Below, in pieces: positions 1 through 12,070 of a DNA stretch of 64,000 bases. The stretch lies in NCBI GenBank assembly GCA_965153455.1, contig OZ234496.1:13508304-13572303 (forward strand), written 5' to 3'. Within the stretch, counting starts at the first letter, position 1. Every line of letters starts with the position of its first letter. This DNA comes from Sphagnum compactum (Eukaryota; Bryophyta; Sphagnopsida; Sphagnales). The position numbers were made by a program, and so were the translations under genes. Below the pieces are notes generated by a model. The model had not been told where the DNA came from, made no database searches, and was given only the letters and a program-made list of their open reading frames with translations.

Positions 1-1507
1 TGCAGCTGCTCGGCAAGGTGAAGCCCATCTTCATACAAGTTCCTCACCTCCTTGAAGCTTCTGAACTCGTTGTTGCCACCGCTGAGAAGCTGCTCTATTG
101 CAGGCACCAGATTATGAGCCGCAGAGGTCAACTGGTCCACCAGAAAATCCGACTGCTTCACCCCATCAAAGATCTCGTCTCTGGGAATGTAGAAATTCCT
201 CAGCACCCTACGCTCCATCGTTGGATCTGCATGCCAATTGCAAAACCCCAGACGTAAATACAAGATCAATTGGAACAAAAATGTTCAGTACGTCACTAAG
301 ATCATGAGATTCTGCTTCAAGCAAGCACACAGAAGAAGAAGAAGAAGAACTGTTGGACACAATGAAGAATTGAGGAAGAAGATCTAGAGAAAAACAAAAG
401 GAGCTGAATGATTTGGGCAGTGGGGTGGGGAGGGAGCTGGAGCTTCTTCTTCTTCTTACCGACGTCGTAGACGGGACGACCAGTTCTGCAACGACGCGGA
501 TACGGAAGCTCCTTGGAGCCACCCAAGTTGGGTCTCTTGTCTTCCGGTTTGGTAGGATCACCCAAGTCGTTGTAGATGGCGTAGTCGTAGATGCGATCCC
601 ACACTTGTCTCTCACCAAGTCCATCGCCGCGCAAGTTCATCATCTCCGTCTCCCGTAGTTGCACAAGACCTGGCGGAGTTTGATCCGTGAGGAAAGCCTG
701 GTTGCTGAAGAAGATGCGGTTGCACTGGTACTTTTTCTCATTGTACACCCAGGAGTTGCACGGGAAGAAGACTTGTGTTTTGTTGCCGGAGGAGTTGTCC
801 GGGAGTGTGAGGGAGAGGGATTTGAGGAAGAACTCGTTCATGTGCTTGTTCCTCACGATGAAAGCTCCTGGCGTTCCGAAATCCTTGGGTACTAGCAATG
901 TGACTGGGTAGGTTACGTCCTCGGAGATCAGCGAGTCCTTCACCAGGTTCCAGTTCAACACCTCGCATTCCTTGCCCAACTTGCCGATCTTGGTACCGGG
1001 ATCCACTTGATCGGAGCTCACCAGCTGCAAAAGCACTTTGCGGTCGAGAAGAGCGTCGTCGGCATCGTCGACAATGTCGGAGTTGATGTCCATCCAGTTC
1101 AACACGCTTCTCTTTCGCACTGTGAGCACGCCTTCCACGCTCACGTAGTCGCTTGTGTCCGCGTTTTCCGACAAGTGCAGCAAGTTCTGGAGTCCCTTGA
1201 TCACAGTCTCGATACGCGACGACGACGCGCGAACCGCCAAACTCCGCATGTGCTTCTGACTCCCCATGACGTCCGGCTGTTGCAACCCGCGCCGCGACTT
1301 CTTCACTAACACCTTCAGCCTCTTAGTCGACTCGCTCGCCAACATTGGTATCCCGGATTTCGTGAGCAACAGCTGACTACACGCTGCAGGTGCTGAGATC
1401 GATGCAGCTGCTCGCTGAGGAGTCGTCGTCGCAGCAGCAACGACATGATTGCTGCCGGAAGAAGAGCAAACAGGCACAGCAGCAACCGACAGATTGGAAG
1501 CCGGCAT
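1..1507 (-). CDS. LOX: Lipoxygenase, plastid type, 5' part (gene continues past the left edge)
   Basis: Linoleate/linolenate lipoxygenase, which adds O2 to polyunsaturated fatty acids at the entry to oxylipin synthesis. Two exons are visible. Exon 1 is 460..1507 (349 codons plus one base). The intron 227..459 begins GTAAG and ends GCAG. Exon 2 is 1..226 and is cut by the window edge. The joined frame gives residues 1-424 without a stop. Residues 1-95 are Ser/Ala/Val-rich with basic residues and look like a chloroplast transit peptide. Residues 120-257 form the PLAT/LH2 beta-barrel. Then come the family blocks YPRRCRTGRP (336-345) and FYIPRDEIF (361-369), where other plant enzymes have RTGRP and YVPRDERF. 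The iron-binding His and C-terminal Ile residues, which would prove catalysis, lie outside the window. The start ATG at 1505-1507 has A at -3 and is the first Met of the open frame. Positional specificity (9- or 13-) cannot be read from this part. Confidence 0.93.
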
Positions 1508-2290
1508 TTTTGTTGAAAGATCGAACAGTCCCAGGGAGCTCCAAACACGAATGATCTAAGAAACCGTCCGAAACTCGACGTCCTCCTCCTCAACAAAAAC
1601 ACGAGCTCTTCGGAAAAAACTTGTGCGACGACGACGATGACCACACTACTTCTTCTTCTTACACCTCAAAAAAAACAACAATCTTGAGCTTTTCTTCTTC
1701 GCCTACACAAACTTCTACATCTATAGTTCTTCACTGTAAACCTTGATCCAGGCAAAAAGATCCTTGAGCTCACCGATTCATGACAAAAATCTATACCACC
1801 TACAACATCTTCTTCTTCGTCAAAAACTTTGATTTGCAACCCAAAGCCTTCATGAGCTCAACAAGACAAAAATCTTTCACCACCTACAACAGCAACTTCT
1901 TCTTCAAAAAAAAAAAACCACTTTGATCTGCCCACCAAAAACATCAAAATCTTCCGAAACTTGAGAAACTTTGTGCAGTTCAAATACTAGAGTAGAGCTC
2001 CACAAAATAACTATTACTGTAAATCTTGAGCTGCAACAACTACTACTAACTTTACTACAACTAACTTACTTACTTTCTGCACCTCAGCATCATATCTCCT
2101 TCCAGAAATTCACACACAGCAAAAGACCAGCAGATCTACAAAAAATCATCAATCTTTTTTCTCCATCAAGCTCAAAAAGTCTTCATAAGAAATCAAGCTA
2201 AAAAAGTCTTTGGGGGGTGAGTGGGTGAGCGTGTGGGGACCAAAGAGGGAAAAAATATTTAAAAACACCCAACAAAACTCATCACTTTCT
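1508..2290 (-). promoter_or_regulatory. Lipoxygenase leader and presumed promoter
   Basis: Upstream of the lipoxygenase ATG the sense strand is rich in GAA/GAAGAAG runs (1,600-1,920), typical of a plant 5' leader. A TATA-like run (TTTTTAAATATTTTTT on the minus strand, about 2,250-2,266) lies some 750 nt before the ATG. A pure (TA)n tract follows further out at about 2,368-2,381. The transcription start is not visible, so this is only a plausible assignment. Confidence 0.3.
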
Positions 2291-2973
2291 TTACACTCTT
2301 AGAATAATTAAAAATAAAATAAAAAATAAAATAAAAAATACATATAATATAATATAATACAAATTATATATATATATATATCATGTAACAATAGGTTGTG
2401 ACCCTGAATTTGCCCACCCAATTGCAACATCTACCTATAGGTAATCTATAATGTCCATCCATGGTTGCTTGTTCCAATTTGAGCTTCTTTACCCTGCAAA
2501 TTCCAGCTTTTGAGCATGTGCACCAACAGACATTGACTTGTTTGGTGATGTTGGTTGAAACTACTTGAGGTGAGAAAAAAGAGGACAGATTTGAGGTAGG
2601 TACAAGTGGTGAGAATATGTATTAAAAAAAGATACATACATACATACATACATACACACAAGCTTGGCCTCTTTACCCAACTTGTTAGTGGCTCTGTCCC
2701 TTATGGCAAGTTGTAGCATTCGAACCAGCACCAATTAAAAATACCAAATGTTCCGTAAGTTGTAAGTTCATTCCAAAAGTATTGAACTCACTTGCTCACT
2801 CACTCACTCACTTACTCAATAAGTGAGTAATAACACCTGGTGAACATTCCTCAAGATGTGGGACCAAATGAAATTTACATAGGCTAGTCCAAGTCTAGTC
2901 TGTTTCTGTCTCTTCATTAGAGGAAAAGCCAGAGCCTAAACCATATGAATTTTTTAAACATATTAAGAGTTTG
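2291..2973. other. AT-rich spacer with microsatellites
   Basis: No gene is seen. It holds AAAATA repeats (2,309-2,340), a (TA)n tract (about 2,368-2,381), a (TACA)n tract (2,634-2,657) and a CACTCACT run near 2,795-2,815. Confidence 0.7.
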
Positions 2974-3271
2974 TCCTTTAAGTTTCAGGAAAAAAAACTT
3001 ATATACTTGCCTTGAGGTATGGAAAGATGCTTCTTGAGTAGGTACCTTAACTTTTGTTCTCTTCTTTGGTTTTGTTTTGAGCCAGTCCAAAAGCCAGTTG
3101 ACCCAAGGCAAAACCAAAAAGATCCTTTAAGTTTCAGGAAAAAAAACTTATATACTTGCCTTGAGGTATGGAAAGATGCTTCTTGAGTAGGTACCTTAAC
3201 TTTTGTTCTCTTCTTTGGTTTTGTTTTGAGCCAGTCCAAAAGCCAGTTGACCCAAGGCAAAACCAAAAAGA
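2974..3271. repeat. Perfect 149-bp tandem duplication, two copies
   Basis: Copy 1 is 2,974-3,122 and copy 2 is 3,123-3,271. Both begin TCCTTTAAGTTTCAGG and end CAAAACCAAAAAGA. I see no difference between the copies, so the duplication is recent or kept homogeneous. Short open frames across it are frame artefacts of the duplicated unit. Confidence 0.9.
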
Positions 3272-6200
3272 AAAGGCCGAAAGAGAGGGAAGACTTTTTT
3301 AGAATGGATCAAACCCAATCATGAGGGAAAAAGAAAATGACAAACATGCATGCATATACCCACTTTGAGGGGGAAGAAAAAAACCATACCTACCCACATA
3401 AATTACGTACCCACCCAAGTTACTTATTTGCTTGGAGTGCCTAACTAGGTTAGTCTTCACATAAGGTGAGAAACATGGGCTAGGAATGAAACTAGTTTGA
3501 TTTGGAGTTTGGGAGGGTTTTCTAGTTTGGTTCATATCTTTTTGTAGTTCAAAAGTGGTAGTCCCAACTTTGTGTCCCCCCACTAGTTTCAACCAAACTG
3601 ACTGAGTATAGATCCCAGTTAGAGTCCCTTTTGTGGATTTCTCAATTGTTCCTTGAAAGTTTCATGCTTCATAGAGAAGGGATCAACAAAAACCTTGATA
3701 CCTATCTAGTTCTTTTTTAAATGAATTTAGCACTCTACGCTAATATAATCTTGGGATACATTCCAAAATAAAGATGTAAAATAGAACAAGGTCATGCCAT
3801 GACACTTGCATTGTTTTTTTTTATTTAGTTTAAATTTACAATTAGAAATATGATAATGTTGGTTATAATATATGAAAAAAAAACTAATTTACTTGAAAAA
3901 AAACACGAAAACTTCAACCAAACCAAAAGTTGCACTAGAATAATATGAAATGAAATACCCCAAAATTAATGAGAATAGGTTTGATATAAAGGAGGTGTGG
4001 AAGGAATCATTTGCCTCATTTTACTTACTTCTAGAGCTTTAAGTTCTAGCCTTTTGAGATTGTTCCAATCTGCTAAGTAATTTTCATGGGTGTGATTGAA
4101 CATCACTGATTTCTCTCTTCAAGGTCCAAGCTACTTCTGGTATTAAGGTGTTCTAGTCCCACGTGAATGTATGCATTGCCTAGAGACAACACTGCAAAGA
4201 TCCAAACCTTAGAATACATGTGTTAATTCACTTCACATGGGTCCTTTGAAATCAGCTTCCTTAAAACCCTCTCTGTATACACACAAGGATTATAATATTA
4301 GTATATAAAGGGTATTGAATACGGCTTGCATGTAGGTGCTAGAAAAAATGTTCGGGCCAATGAAAATGCTGCATATGGTGCACTGCCTGAATTTGTTTTC
4401 CTCGTTGTCTTTAGTGAAGGAAGAGTTCAATGTGTATTTCATACCCAGGGTTCTAGCACATTACTTGTGTACTTTGTCTTCATATCAAAAGAAGGAACAC
4501 CCTTTTCAGGGCTTATCCTCTTTTGACCCCTCGAAAATGCTTTCGAAAGTGCTCCACACTTTCCTATATTCTAGAATTCAGTCTGTTGGATTTTGTTCTA
4601 CTCACAATCCGAGAGATAATTCACAATCGTATCTAACCTATGAGGTGTTAGATGAAAATGTTTAAATGAATTATTTGAATTTCTATCTTTTTATTTTCAG
4701 TGTCAGGTGAAATTGTGAGGTATTAATATTTGGATAGCTCAAAATTTCAGGTGTTTTTAAATTAAGAAATTATCATATGTTGATTCTAGGTGTTAAACTT
4801 TGTTGCTTTGTCAATTTGGCTGCATCACAACATTGAAAAAAGAAGCCTTGGACCAAGCCAGGCAACATTTCAAAGAGTCTCTATGATTGATTCATTAAAA
4901 TAATTGTGAAACCTTGAAAATTGAAATATTCTTTTCAAAAATAAAAACATAGAAATATCAATATTCTCTCATCTATACATGTTTCGAGAGGACAACACAA
5001 ATAGGACAAAATGAAATATTAGTCATCATAAATTTCATGGGTTACGATTTGACAAAAATAATGATGCGAAATCATTTTAAAAAAGTTTTTATGAAATAGA
5101 CACAAATGTCATTCATTTATTTGTATTGATTGAATATCAATGTCATGTTCATTATTTAAATCTATTGGTGTTATTTAAACACAAATGTTGTATGTTCATT
5201 CGTATTGTTTACACACAAAAATCGTGCACACGAAAGTGCATGACATTCGTGTTTAAATAATACACAAGATTCGTTTGCAAGAATTTGAAATGAACTCATG
5301 AAACTTTTAAATCTGAGAACTTAAAAAATTTCATGAAAATTTATTGAGAACTTGACAAGACCATAATGAAAAATTGGTGAGAACAAGTTGAAAACAACAA
5401 AATCCCAAAAAATCTAACATATCCTCCCCACCCTCCTAAAAAGAAAAAAAATCGGGCCTATTATGTGGATATTCAATTCCTCATCGAGGATCAAGGTTGG
5501 AGTCTTTCCTCTTGATTCAAGTGACATATGACATAGTCAACATCATTACAAACCCCCTATTCTCATTGTAGTCAAAACCTGTCGGGGTAAAGCCCCAAGA
5601 CGGGGGGGGGGCCCCTTTCAAGAATAAGGGAGGTAGATGATAATCCAATCCTAGCATAACATTTTGGGAATGTCTCTCACCTATGGGCTGCACCCATCTT
5701 TAAGCACTAAGCAAATGTCATCGTGAACTTAAACACATGTAGATGAGGAGATGGGTCTTATGCTTTACTCCTTATGTATAAGAATGAGAAGGATCTTAGA
5801 CCTAAAAAGGAGGCATAATTTCCCTCCAACACTTAAGAAAAAAGCAAAACATAAAATATTTCCTCTTTTCTAGGAGGGGTATTCATGGACATAAGGTGCG
5901 CTCCATATACATTAGGGAGAATATCTCTAAGTGCTTTACATCCACTAGAACATGTACTGCTCTTTTGGAGTTGGGTTCTATGCTCTATTCTGATTCTTTT
6001 GGTGTACTATATATATGTACTCTTCTTCTGGAAGCAAAGTTGAGGGGTTGAAGTCTGGAGACTGGGATTGTATTCTTTAGTGTAGTATATTTTGTTCTAG
6101 TCCCGCATGTGCGCACATGAAAAAGCATTGGATGTAATTTCTTGGTAAGATGTACATTGTGACTTTTAGTGTTTTAGAGTAATTTCACCGTTGCAATTCC

Positions 6201-9055
6201 AAATTAAAATATAGATGAACTGTCGTAGTACCTGAATGATTTTGGCATGAACTAATTTTTTTTTTGTTTTGCTGAAGTTTTGAGAAATGATTTATTACAT
6301 GTGCTGAAATTTTAATAAAATAAAAAATTAGCAAGATTTCAACTACCACGTTTGAATGAACGGCAAACCTTAAGTAAAGGGACTTAATATTGAGACTGAG
6401 ATAGTCTAGACACGTTACACTTACCCATAACCTCCATGTCCAATAACCTTGAAGAAGTGGTCTTTATTATTTATTATTATCATTATGTGCTGAAATTTTC
6501 AAAATATGCCTTCAATCCCAATTCTAACTTTTTTGGGGTTTGTGATGGAAATTCCAATCATGTAATGAACCCATTTTTTGGCTTTCTAAAGTTTTCAAAT
6601 TTTATCTTTTTTTACAAAGAATTTTAAGCCAGTCTAATTGAAACTCATATCCAATTCCATTTTCATAACACATAATTAAATAGTTTAAAAATAATTATAT
6701 TAGTTTGTTCGATTAGTGCACATGATTCAAGATAAAAATTACATACGATAAATTATGTGCAACCCATAAAATGCAATAACTTGCTTAAAGTGTAGAGCTA
6801 AATATATATTTCTTTTCATAAAGTTGTATTTATCTACTTAAAAAAAATCTGAACCTATTTAAAATGAGACAACACTCCCCATTCAGGTTCTAATTAAATT
6901 TTGAAAAAAGCCCCAATTATCTAGTTAAGTTTCAATGACAATTTCAACAAAACTCAAAACCTTAGGTTTGAATACTCTAAAATCTGATTTCTAACCTATA
7001 CCTAAACCTAACTAAATCTCAGAACCTGCCAAGATTGACTTATATTCACACCTTGATTACCATCATGGCATCAATTTCAACCTTACCTTTCATGTCTCAA
7101 CTTTTGATTCCAAAATCTTTCAGGAACCTTGGTCATGACTTAATCACAAGCTTCAAACTAAGGTTTGTGAAAAGAACACACCTTGTATGTTTTTTCAAAC
7201 TAGATCATGTAGGACATTAAATGAGTCATGAATAAATTACATTATTCTTTCTTATTTAGAAAGCACCATCATATAAACATAGCAACTCCACAACCCCACA
7301 ACTATGACCTACTCATTGAACTCATTTAATGAAATTTGCACTAAATCAAATGCTATGTTGATGTTCACAAATCATCACTTTTTGTAACATCTTCCTAGGG
7401 TGATAGTCACTTTGTTTGCATGTGTCATTTCCTTATTAAAAAGCATTGGCCATGTGCGGGTGTGAAACTTGGATGTTGTCAAACTGCATTGTACAATGTC
7501 AATTTTTTTTTTGAATTTTTGAAGTTTTCTCTCTAAATTTTTAATCATTCGCTTTTTTAATTTCATATTTTTTCAAAATTTTGGTGAAAATGCTATGCAA
7601 GTATGGTAACTGATATTGAGACTAATACCATTCTTATATCAAGCACATGCTTTATATATCAATGTTGTGCATGTAAGTCTAAATCATTTACACTTACATG
7701 TTCGAACTTTTTACATGAAGCCAATGTAAATATTTATCAAATATATTTACATAGTCCTGTGCAATTGTTTTGGGGTGTGTAAATGTAAATAATTATATAC
7801 CCTTAATGATCATACTTTCTTTTAAATGCATATTAATTAGTTGTGCATGCATTTCAAAGTTTAATATTATTTTTTGCAATGGGCCACTTTGATTGGCTTC
7901 TTACAAAAAAATCATGATATTTTGATACTCCTCATACATTATCATTTTCTATGGTGGTGGTATTTTAGGAATATCTTGAATGCACATTGTGCACCTCACC
8001 TCATGGCTCGAATAGAATGTTTATTCCTAACTTTGTTCATCACCATTTTTGGCTCAAACTTTTACAAAAGCTTAGATACTTATTGTGATCCATATTAATT
8101 AATTTAATTAGTTATGATGCATCCCAAAGCACAAATGTTTTAATGTTTTTTTAATTATTTTTTGGTAATGAGCTATTTGGTTGGTCTATCAAATCCCTCC
8201 ACCTCCCGATTAGAAATCACATTTTTTACATTGTTTTACATAATCATATAAAACTGTATAAGTGTATTTGTTTTACTATTTTACACAACATAAAATAAAT
8301 TTATAAGATTTTACACTTACACCTAGTGCAAGTCCTAAACCAATACCATACCAACACTGGTTTGTTGTACATATAACTTTCAATTGTATGAAACCTTCAA
8401 CAATCTTGGGTTGTTCCTAAATCTCATGTTAGTTATGGTTTTAGTATTTTATATATACAGTCTGGTTGTGTGCAACAATTCTACCCTTCATAATTCATTT
8501 TTGCTATAGATGCGAAGTTACAGTAAGTTGCTTGATTACACATTAATCACACACTAATTATCACACAAACATTTGCACGCAACGTTGCAACAAATCAATA
8601 ACCAAACTTCCAAGACAAATCACCCATGGGGATCAATCACACATAAAATCTCATAATATCCCAAAACTCAATTGCACTAAAATACACAAAACAACAAACT
8701 TTACAAATTTGCTTTCAAAGTTCTTGCTTGCTGATCTCTTTAACAAATTGTAAAATCCACAATGCAAAACATTGGTGTAGGAAACTTGCTTGTGATTGAT
8801 ACCTACTTACCTACCTACCTACCTACCTACCCATCTCCCTACATGTGCATTTTGCCTCACCCTAAACCCATGTCAACAAAACAGCAAGCAAAACTCTCTA
8901 AGTTAAGTGGAACCCGGGGCTTTTGAAATCTTCCTCTGTCTAGAGTTGGGAGAGATTCAACACCCATTACAGTCCATATCTATTGTGCCAGACCCAGAAG
9001 CAGGTCTATCCAGAACCTGCCTGGTACCCTGAACTTGCCAACACTGATCAAAACA
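3272..9055. other. Gene-free AT-rich spacer
   Basis: I find no credible coding exon on either strand. Visible items: a G9 run at 5,601-5,610; TTACAC/GTGTAA-type motifs at 7,630-7,800 and 8,220-8,335 that resemble the repeat at 20.0-20.2 kb; and a (TACC)n microsatellite at 8,801-8,832. The stretch 5,570-6,120 has somewhat different composition and could be a transposon fragment, but no ends are recognisable. Confidence 0.6.
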
Positions 9056-9226
9056 GGAAGCAAGCTTGCACCATGGATGCAAGCAAGCTTGCAGGCACCA
9101 TGAATGTCAGCAAGCTTGCACCATGGATGCCAGAAGGCTTGCACCAAGCACCCTGGATGATGCAAGCAAGCAAGGTTGCAGCGAGCACTTTGGATGCCAG
9201 CAAAGCTTGCAGCAAGCAAGAGCTTG
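9056..9226. repeat. Palindromic HindIII-type repeat cluster just 3' of the lipase
   Basis: About 170 bp built from imperfect repeats of GCAAGCTTGCA followed by CCATGGATGC or CCCTGGATG. GCAAGCTTGC is itself a perfect palindrome. The cluster ends a few bases beyond the lipase stop codon, so it probably lies in the 3' UTR and could form several hairpins in the transcript. Confidence 0.75.
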
Positions 9227-9228
9227 GC

Positions 9229-11353
9229 TCATTTAGTGTGGTTAAGTGGAATAGGCTTGTCTTCGTCATCTCTTTCTTTTTCAACCCAGAGACCCTGAGC
9301 ATTCTTGCGTAGTCCTTTATTCTCGATTTGCCACCAGCAATCAGGAATGAAATGTTCATCCTTGACGAAATCACAGCTCTTGTTGACAAGGGCAATGTCC
9401 CTGGGTGGCGAAGTGGCAATCCGAAAGGGGCCAGACTCTTGATGTCCAGCAACCATATGCAAATAGCCTTCCAGGTTATGGCAATTGGGAGCATGAGCAC
9501 GAGAAGGGTCCAGGAACGGCGAGTCGAAATTGTTGAGCTTGAGTTCCAAACCGACATGGGTATAAGCGAAAAAGATTTTGTTGATCAAATCCTCCACAAT
9601 GCGTAAGTAGTCGGGTAGAAATATGCCTGGTGAACGAGGCACGATGTCATTCACATTCACCAGCCGCAGTACTTTCACGCCCAACCCATTGGTCACATGA
9701 TCTCGGAAATCATCGTTTCCCACTTTGGGACCCGCGAAGGAGAACACGGCAATCGGAATCGTCTCTTCTTTGCTGGGTCGCACGGGTCGCGCAGTCGCAT
9801 CACCCCAGTTCTTGGGAATGGGTATGTCTTCTGTCCTCTCGCCGCTTCCGCCAGCGGCGGGATCGCTTCTGTTCAAGCCTGATTGCGCTATGTCGTATGC
9901 GTTCAGCGTTGCTAGTGCTGCACCCAAGCTATGTCCCGTGATGCTGATGCTCATAACGTCTCCTTTGTACTTCTCCAGCAATCTCTTGAGCTCCGTCAAG
10001 ACCTGTGGCCACCAAAACAAAAAAACAAAAACAAACCAGAATCAGGTCAATCTAGAAGCTGCATGCATGGGTACTACTATTATTCTCTTTGATGTTGCAG
10101 CAGATTTTGTGTCAAGGACGGCGTTGCAAACTGGAAGAAGAAGGCGGAAAAACAACAGTTGTGTGTGTTACCTGTTCGCGAGCGCTTGTCTGGTTGTATC
10201 TAGTGTTGGGTTTTTTAGTAATGTAAAGACTCAAGAAGCCTTTCTCGACGCCGAGGCCTCGAGTGCCGAGCTTGGTACCTGGTCGTGGATCCATGGCTGC
10301 AGGTACCATGTTGGTTTCCATATTGGCAGCCCACTCGGAGTTCATGATGGTGCCTCGCCACGCGATGAGAATGTCGCGACGACCCAATCTCTTGATCTCC
10401 TCTTCGTCAGTGCACACCGCCACATAGCCCATCCAGTTGGAGTCCTTGGACCAGGGATCGGCTGCGGTGGAAGTCTTGAGAAAGAAGGGCGCCTTCGCAT
10501 CCGATGTCGCGTAGATGTATTGCGTCACTTCGTAGCCTGTGTTGAAAAGATGCACTTTCTCGAACAACTTATCCTTACGGTACCTGCACAAGCCACAAAC
10601 AAGTGCAGTCCCGCGCCGCTGAGCTTTAGATCTCAGCAGCAGCAACACAACAAGAAATCTGGAAAGTCTGCTTCTTCAGGCTACGCTTCTGAACATGATG
10701 ATCAGATCGATTGATTACCTGTTGCTTCCACAGAACCTAGAGCGAGGATTGGAGTCGAAGGAATCATAAGTGACTTCCGTAAACTCGCCGTATCTGATGA
10801 TCTCAGCTCGCAGATCTTCGTCCAGAGGTTGAAGAAGGCCTTTCCAGTCGTTGGAGCCATGAAGCTCACGCCATCTTGGTGCAATAATACGCTTGTTGTC
10901 ATCAGTTGCTTGACCTTCTTCGGGAGAAGCTGGAGCTTGATCTGCTGATCCTGGTGGTGGTGCCAAAACTTCCACGCTTGCAACGTTTGCTCTTTGCAGC
11001 GCTGCTCCAGGAGGTTGCAGTGATGAGCAGCAAGGACTCATGATGCTTGGGACCAAGAGTGGCGTATGGAATGGGTACCCTGGGCTTGCACACGACACAT
11101 GATCATGATCATAAGAAGACGGCAGCAGCTGCTGCTTCTTCTTCTTTTTCGTTGCTGCTGCTGTAGTGCCAGCACCCAATCCACGAGCTGTGGCTGCTTG
11201 AGAAGAGGATTGATACAGACCCGATAGAGCTCGCAGTTGTGAGCCCAAATGGAGAGAACTTGAAGAAGCTTTGATCCTAGTTGCGATTGTCGCACTGCTA
11301 CTGTTGATCAAAGATGGTACAGGAGTCGATGCAACAACCAGTAGCTGATCCAT
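9229..11353 (-). CDS. DAD1-like class-I phospholipase A1 (lipase_3 fold), probably plastidial
   Basis: Acyl hydrolase that frees fatty acid from membrane glycero- and galactolipids; relatives supply linolenic acid to plastid oxylipin synthesis. Exons: 10719..11353, 10172..10583 and 9229..10002, with introns 10584..10718 and 10003..10171, all GT-AG and in phase, giving 606 residues. Residues 1-60 (MDQLLVVASTPVPSL...) look like a transit peptide. The class-I block WRELHGSNDWKGLL precedes the catalytic domain. GHSLG at 372-376 holds the nucleophile Ser374. Likely partners are Asp468 (NVND) and His524 (NCHNLEGYLH). A 45-residue segment after the nucleophile helix (390-430) is longer than usual. 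The ATG at 11,351-11,353 has A at -3 and G at +4. An in-frame ATG at 11,629 would add 92 odd residues including poly-Ile and WWWW, so I rejected it. The gene lies 7.7 kb from the lipoxygenase, on the same strand. Confidence 0.93.
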
Positions 11354-11461
11354 GATGGTCCAATATACAACTTCAGCTGGTAGAAGAAGTCTTTTGCGGC
11401 AGATCAAGAAGCTCTCCAAAACTGCACAGCCGGAGCAAGGCCTGAGATGAGCACTGCTGCT

Positions 11462-11492
<31 letters not shown>

Positions 11493-11640
11493 ATCTCCGT
11501 CAACAAAGCTAGCTCCACCAAACCCAATTTCTCTGCAACCCCCACCACCACAGTCCACCACCACCAATCAGTCTGTGAGCTTCTATTCAGACTTGAGCTT
11601 ACAATCCAATTTAACTTTGCTACAATCAAGGCATTGAGAA
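11354..11640 (-). promoter_or_regulatory. Lipase 5' leader with trinucleotide repeats
   Basis: On the sense strand the leader carries (CAT)6 next to (CAG)7, at 11,454-11,492. The frame of the lipase stays open upstream of the chosen ATG to another ATG at 11,629. The repeats would be read as Ile and Ser runs if that start were used. No TATA box is close by; the (TA)n tract at about 12,185-12,196 is the nearest. Confidence 0.4.
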
Positions 11641-11764
11641 CTTGCTGGATCCGATCAGAGACACATAGACAGACACAGACTTGTGAACGAAGCTCTCAAA
11701 AAAGCCTCTATAACACGGACTCCTCCAGGAGACAAACCTCAAGGTGCTGGAAACTCAACTCACA

Positions 11765-12070
11765 ACAATAATTCTTCTTCTTCTTCTTCTTTCTTCCTTT
11801 CTTCCTTTCTTTCTTCTTCAGCTTGGCAGTGGCTGAGTTACAGCGACTCTGGAGCAAACTCTGTGAGAGCTTTGGTACTTGGGGGCAGAATCTATAGTCT
11901 TCAGTACTGGTCCCCCTGGGGAGTTTCCTGGAATGAATACTGTCACGCCTATGACCGCACTAGCTCATACCTATTTACGTACCTACCTATTTTCCTTGGG
12001 ACATTTCCTGGAATGAATGTAGTTCAAGCAAGCAATAGCCCGTACCTATTTACATACCTACCTACTTGGA
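11765..12070. repeat. Pyrimidine tract and degenerate ~83-bp tandem duplication
   Basis: A (TTC)n/(TTTC)n tract at 11,772-11,820 is followed by two related units, from about 11,914 and 11,996. Both contain TTTCCTGGAATGAAT and CCTATTTAC-TACCTACCT. The units are clearly related but diverged. Confidence 0.6.

Noticed and set aside
317-459. Extension of the lipoxygenase exon-1 open frame past 460
   Set aside because: The frame runs on into Lys/Phe runs after a good GTAAG donor, and the conserved lipoxygenase sequence resumes in phase at 226, so 227-459 is an intron.
2917-3266. Two open frames with identical 50-codon parts
   Set aside because: Created by the 149-bp tandem duplication; no family resemblance.
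5570-6120. Possible LTR fragment
   Set aside because: No second copy, no TG...CA ends with target duplication, no primer-binding site or polymerase motifs.
9725-10714. 329-codon open frame on the plus strand
   Set aside because: It is antisense to the lipase exons and crosses both introns; no domain is recognised. It reflects the GC-rich codon use of the real gene.
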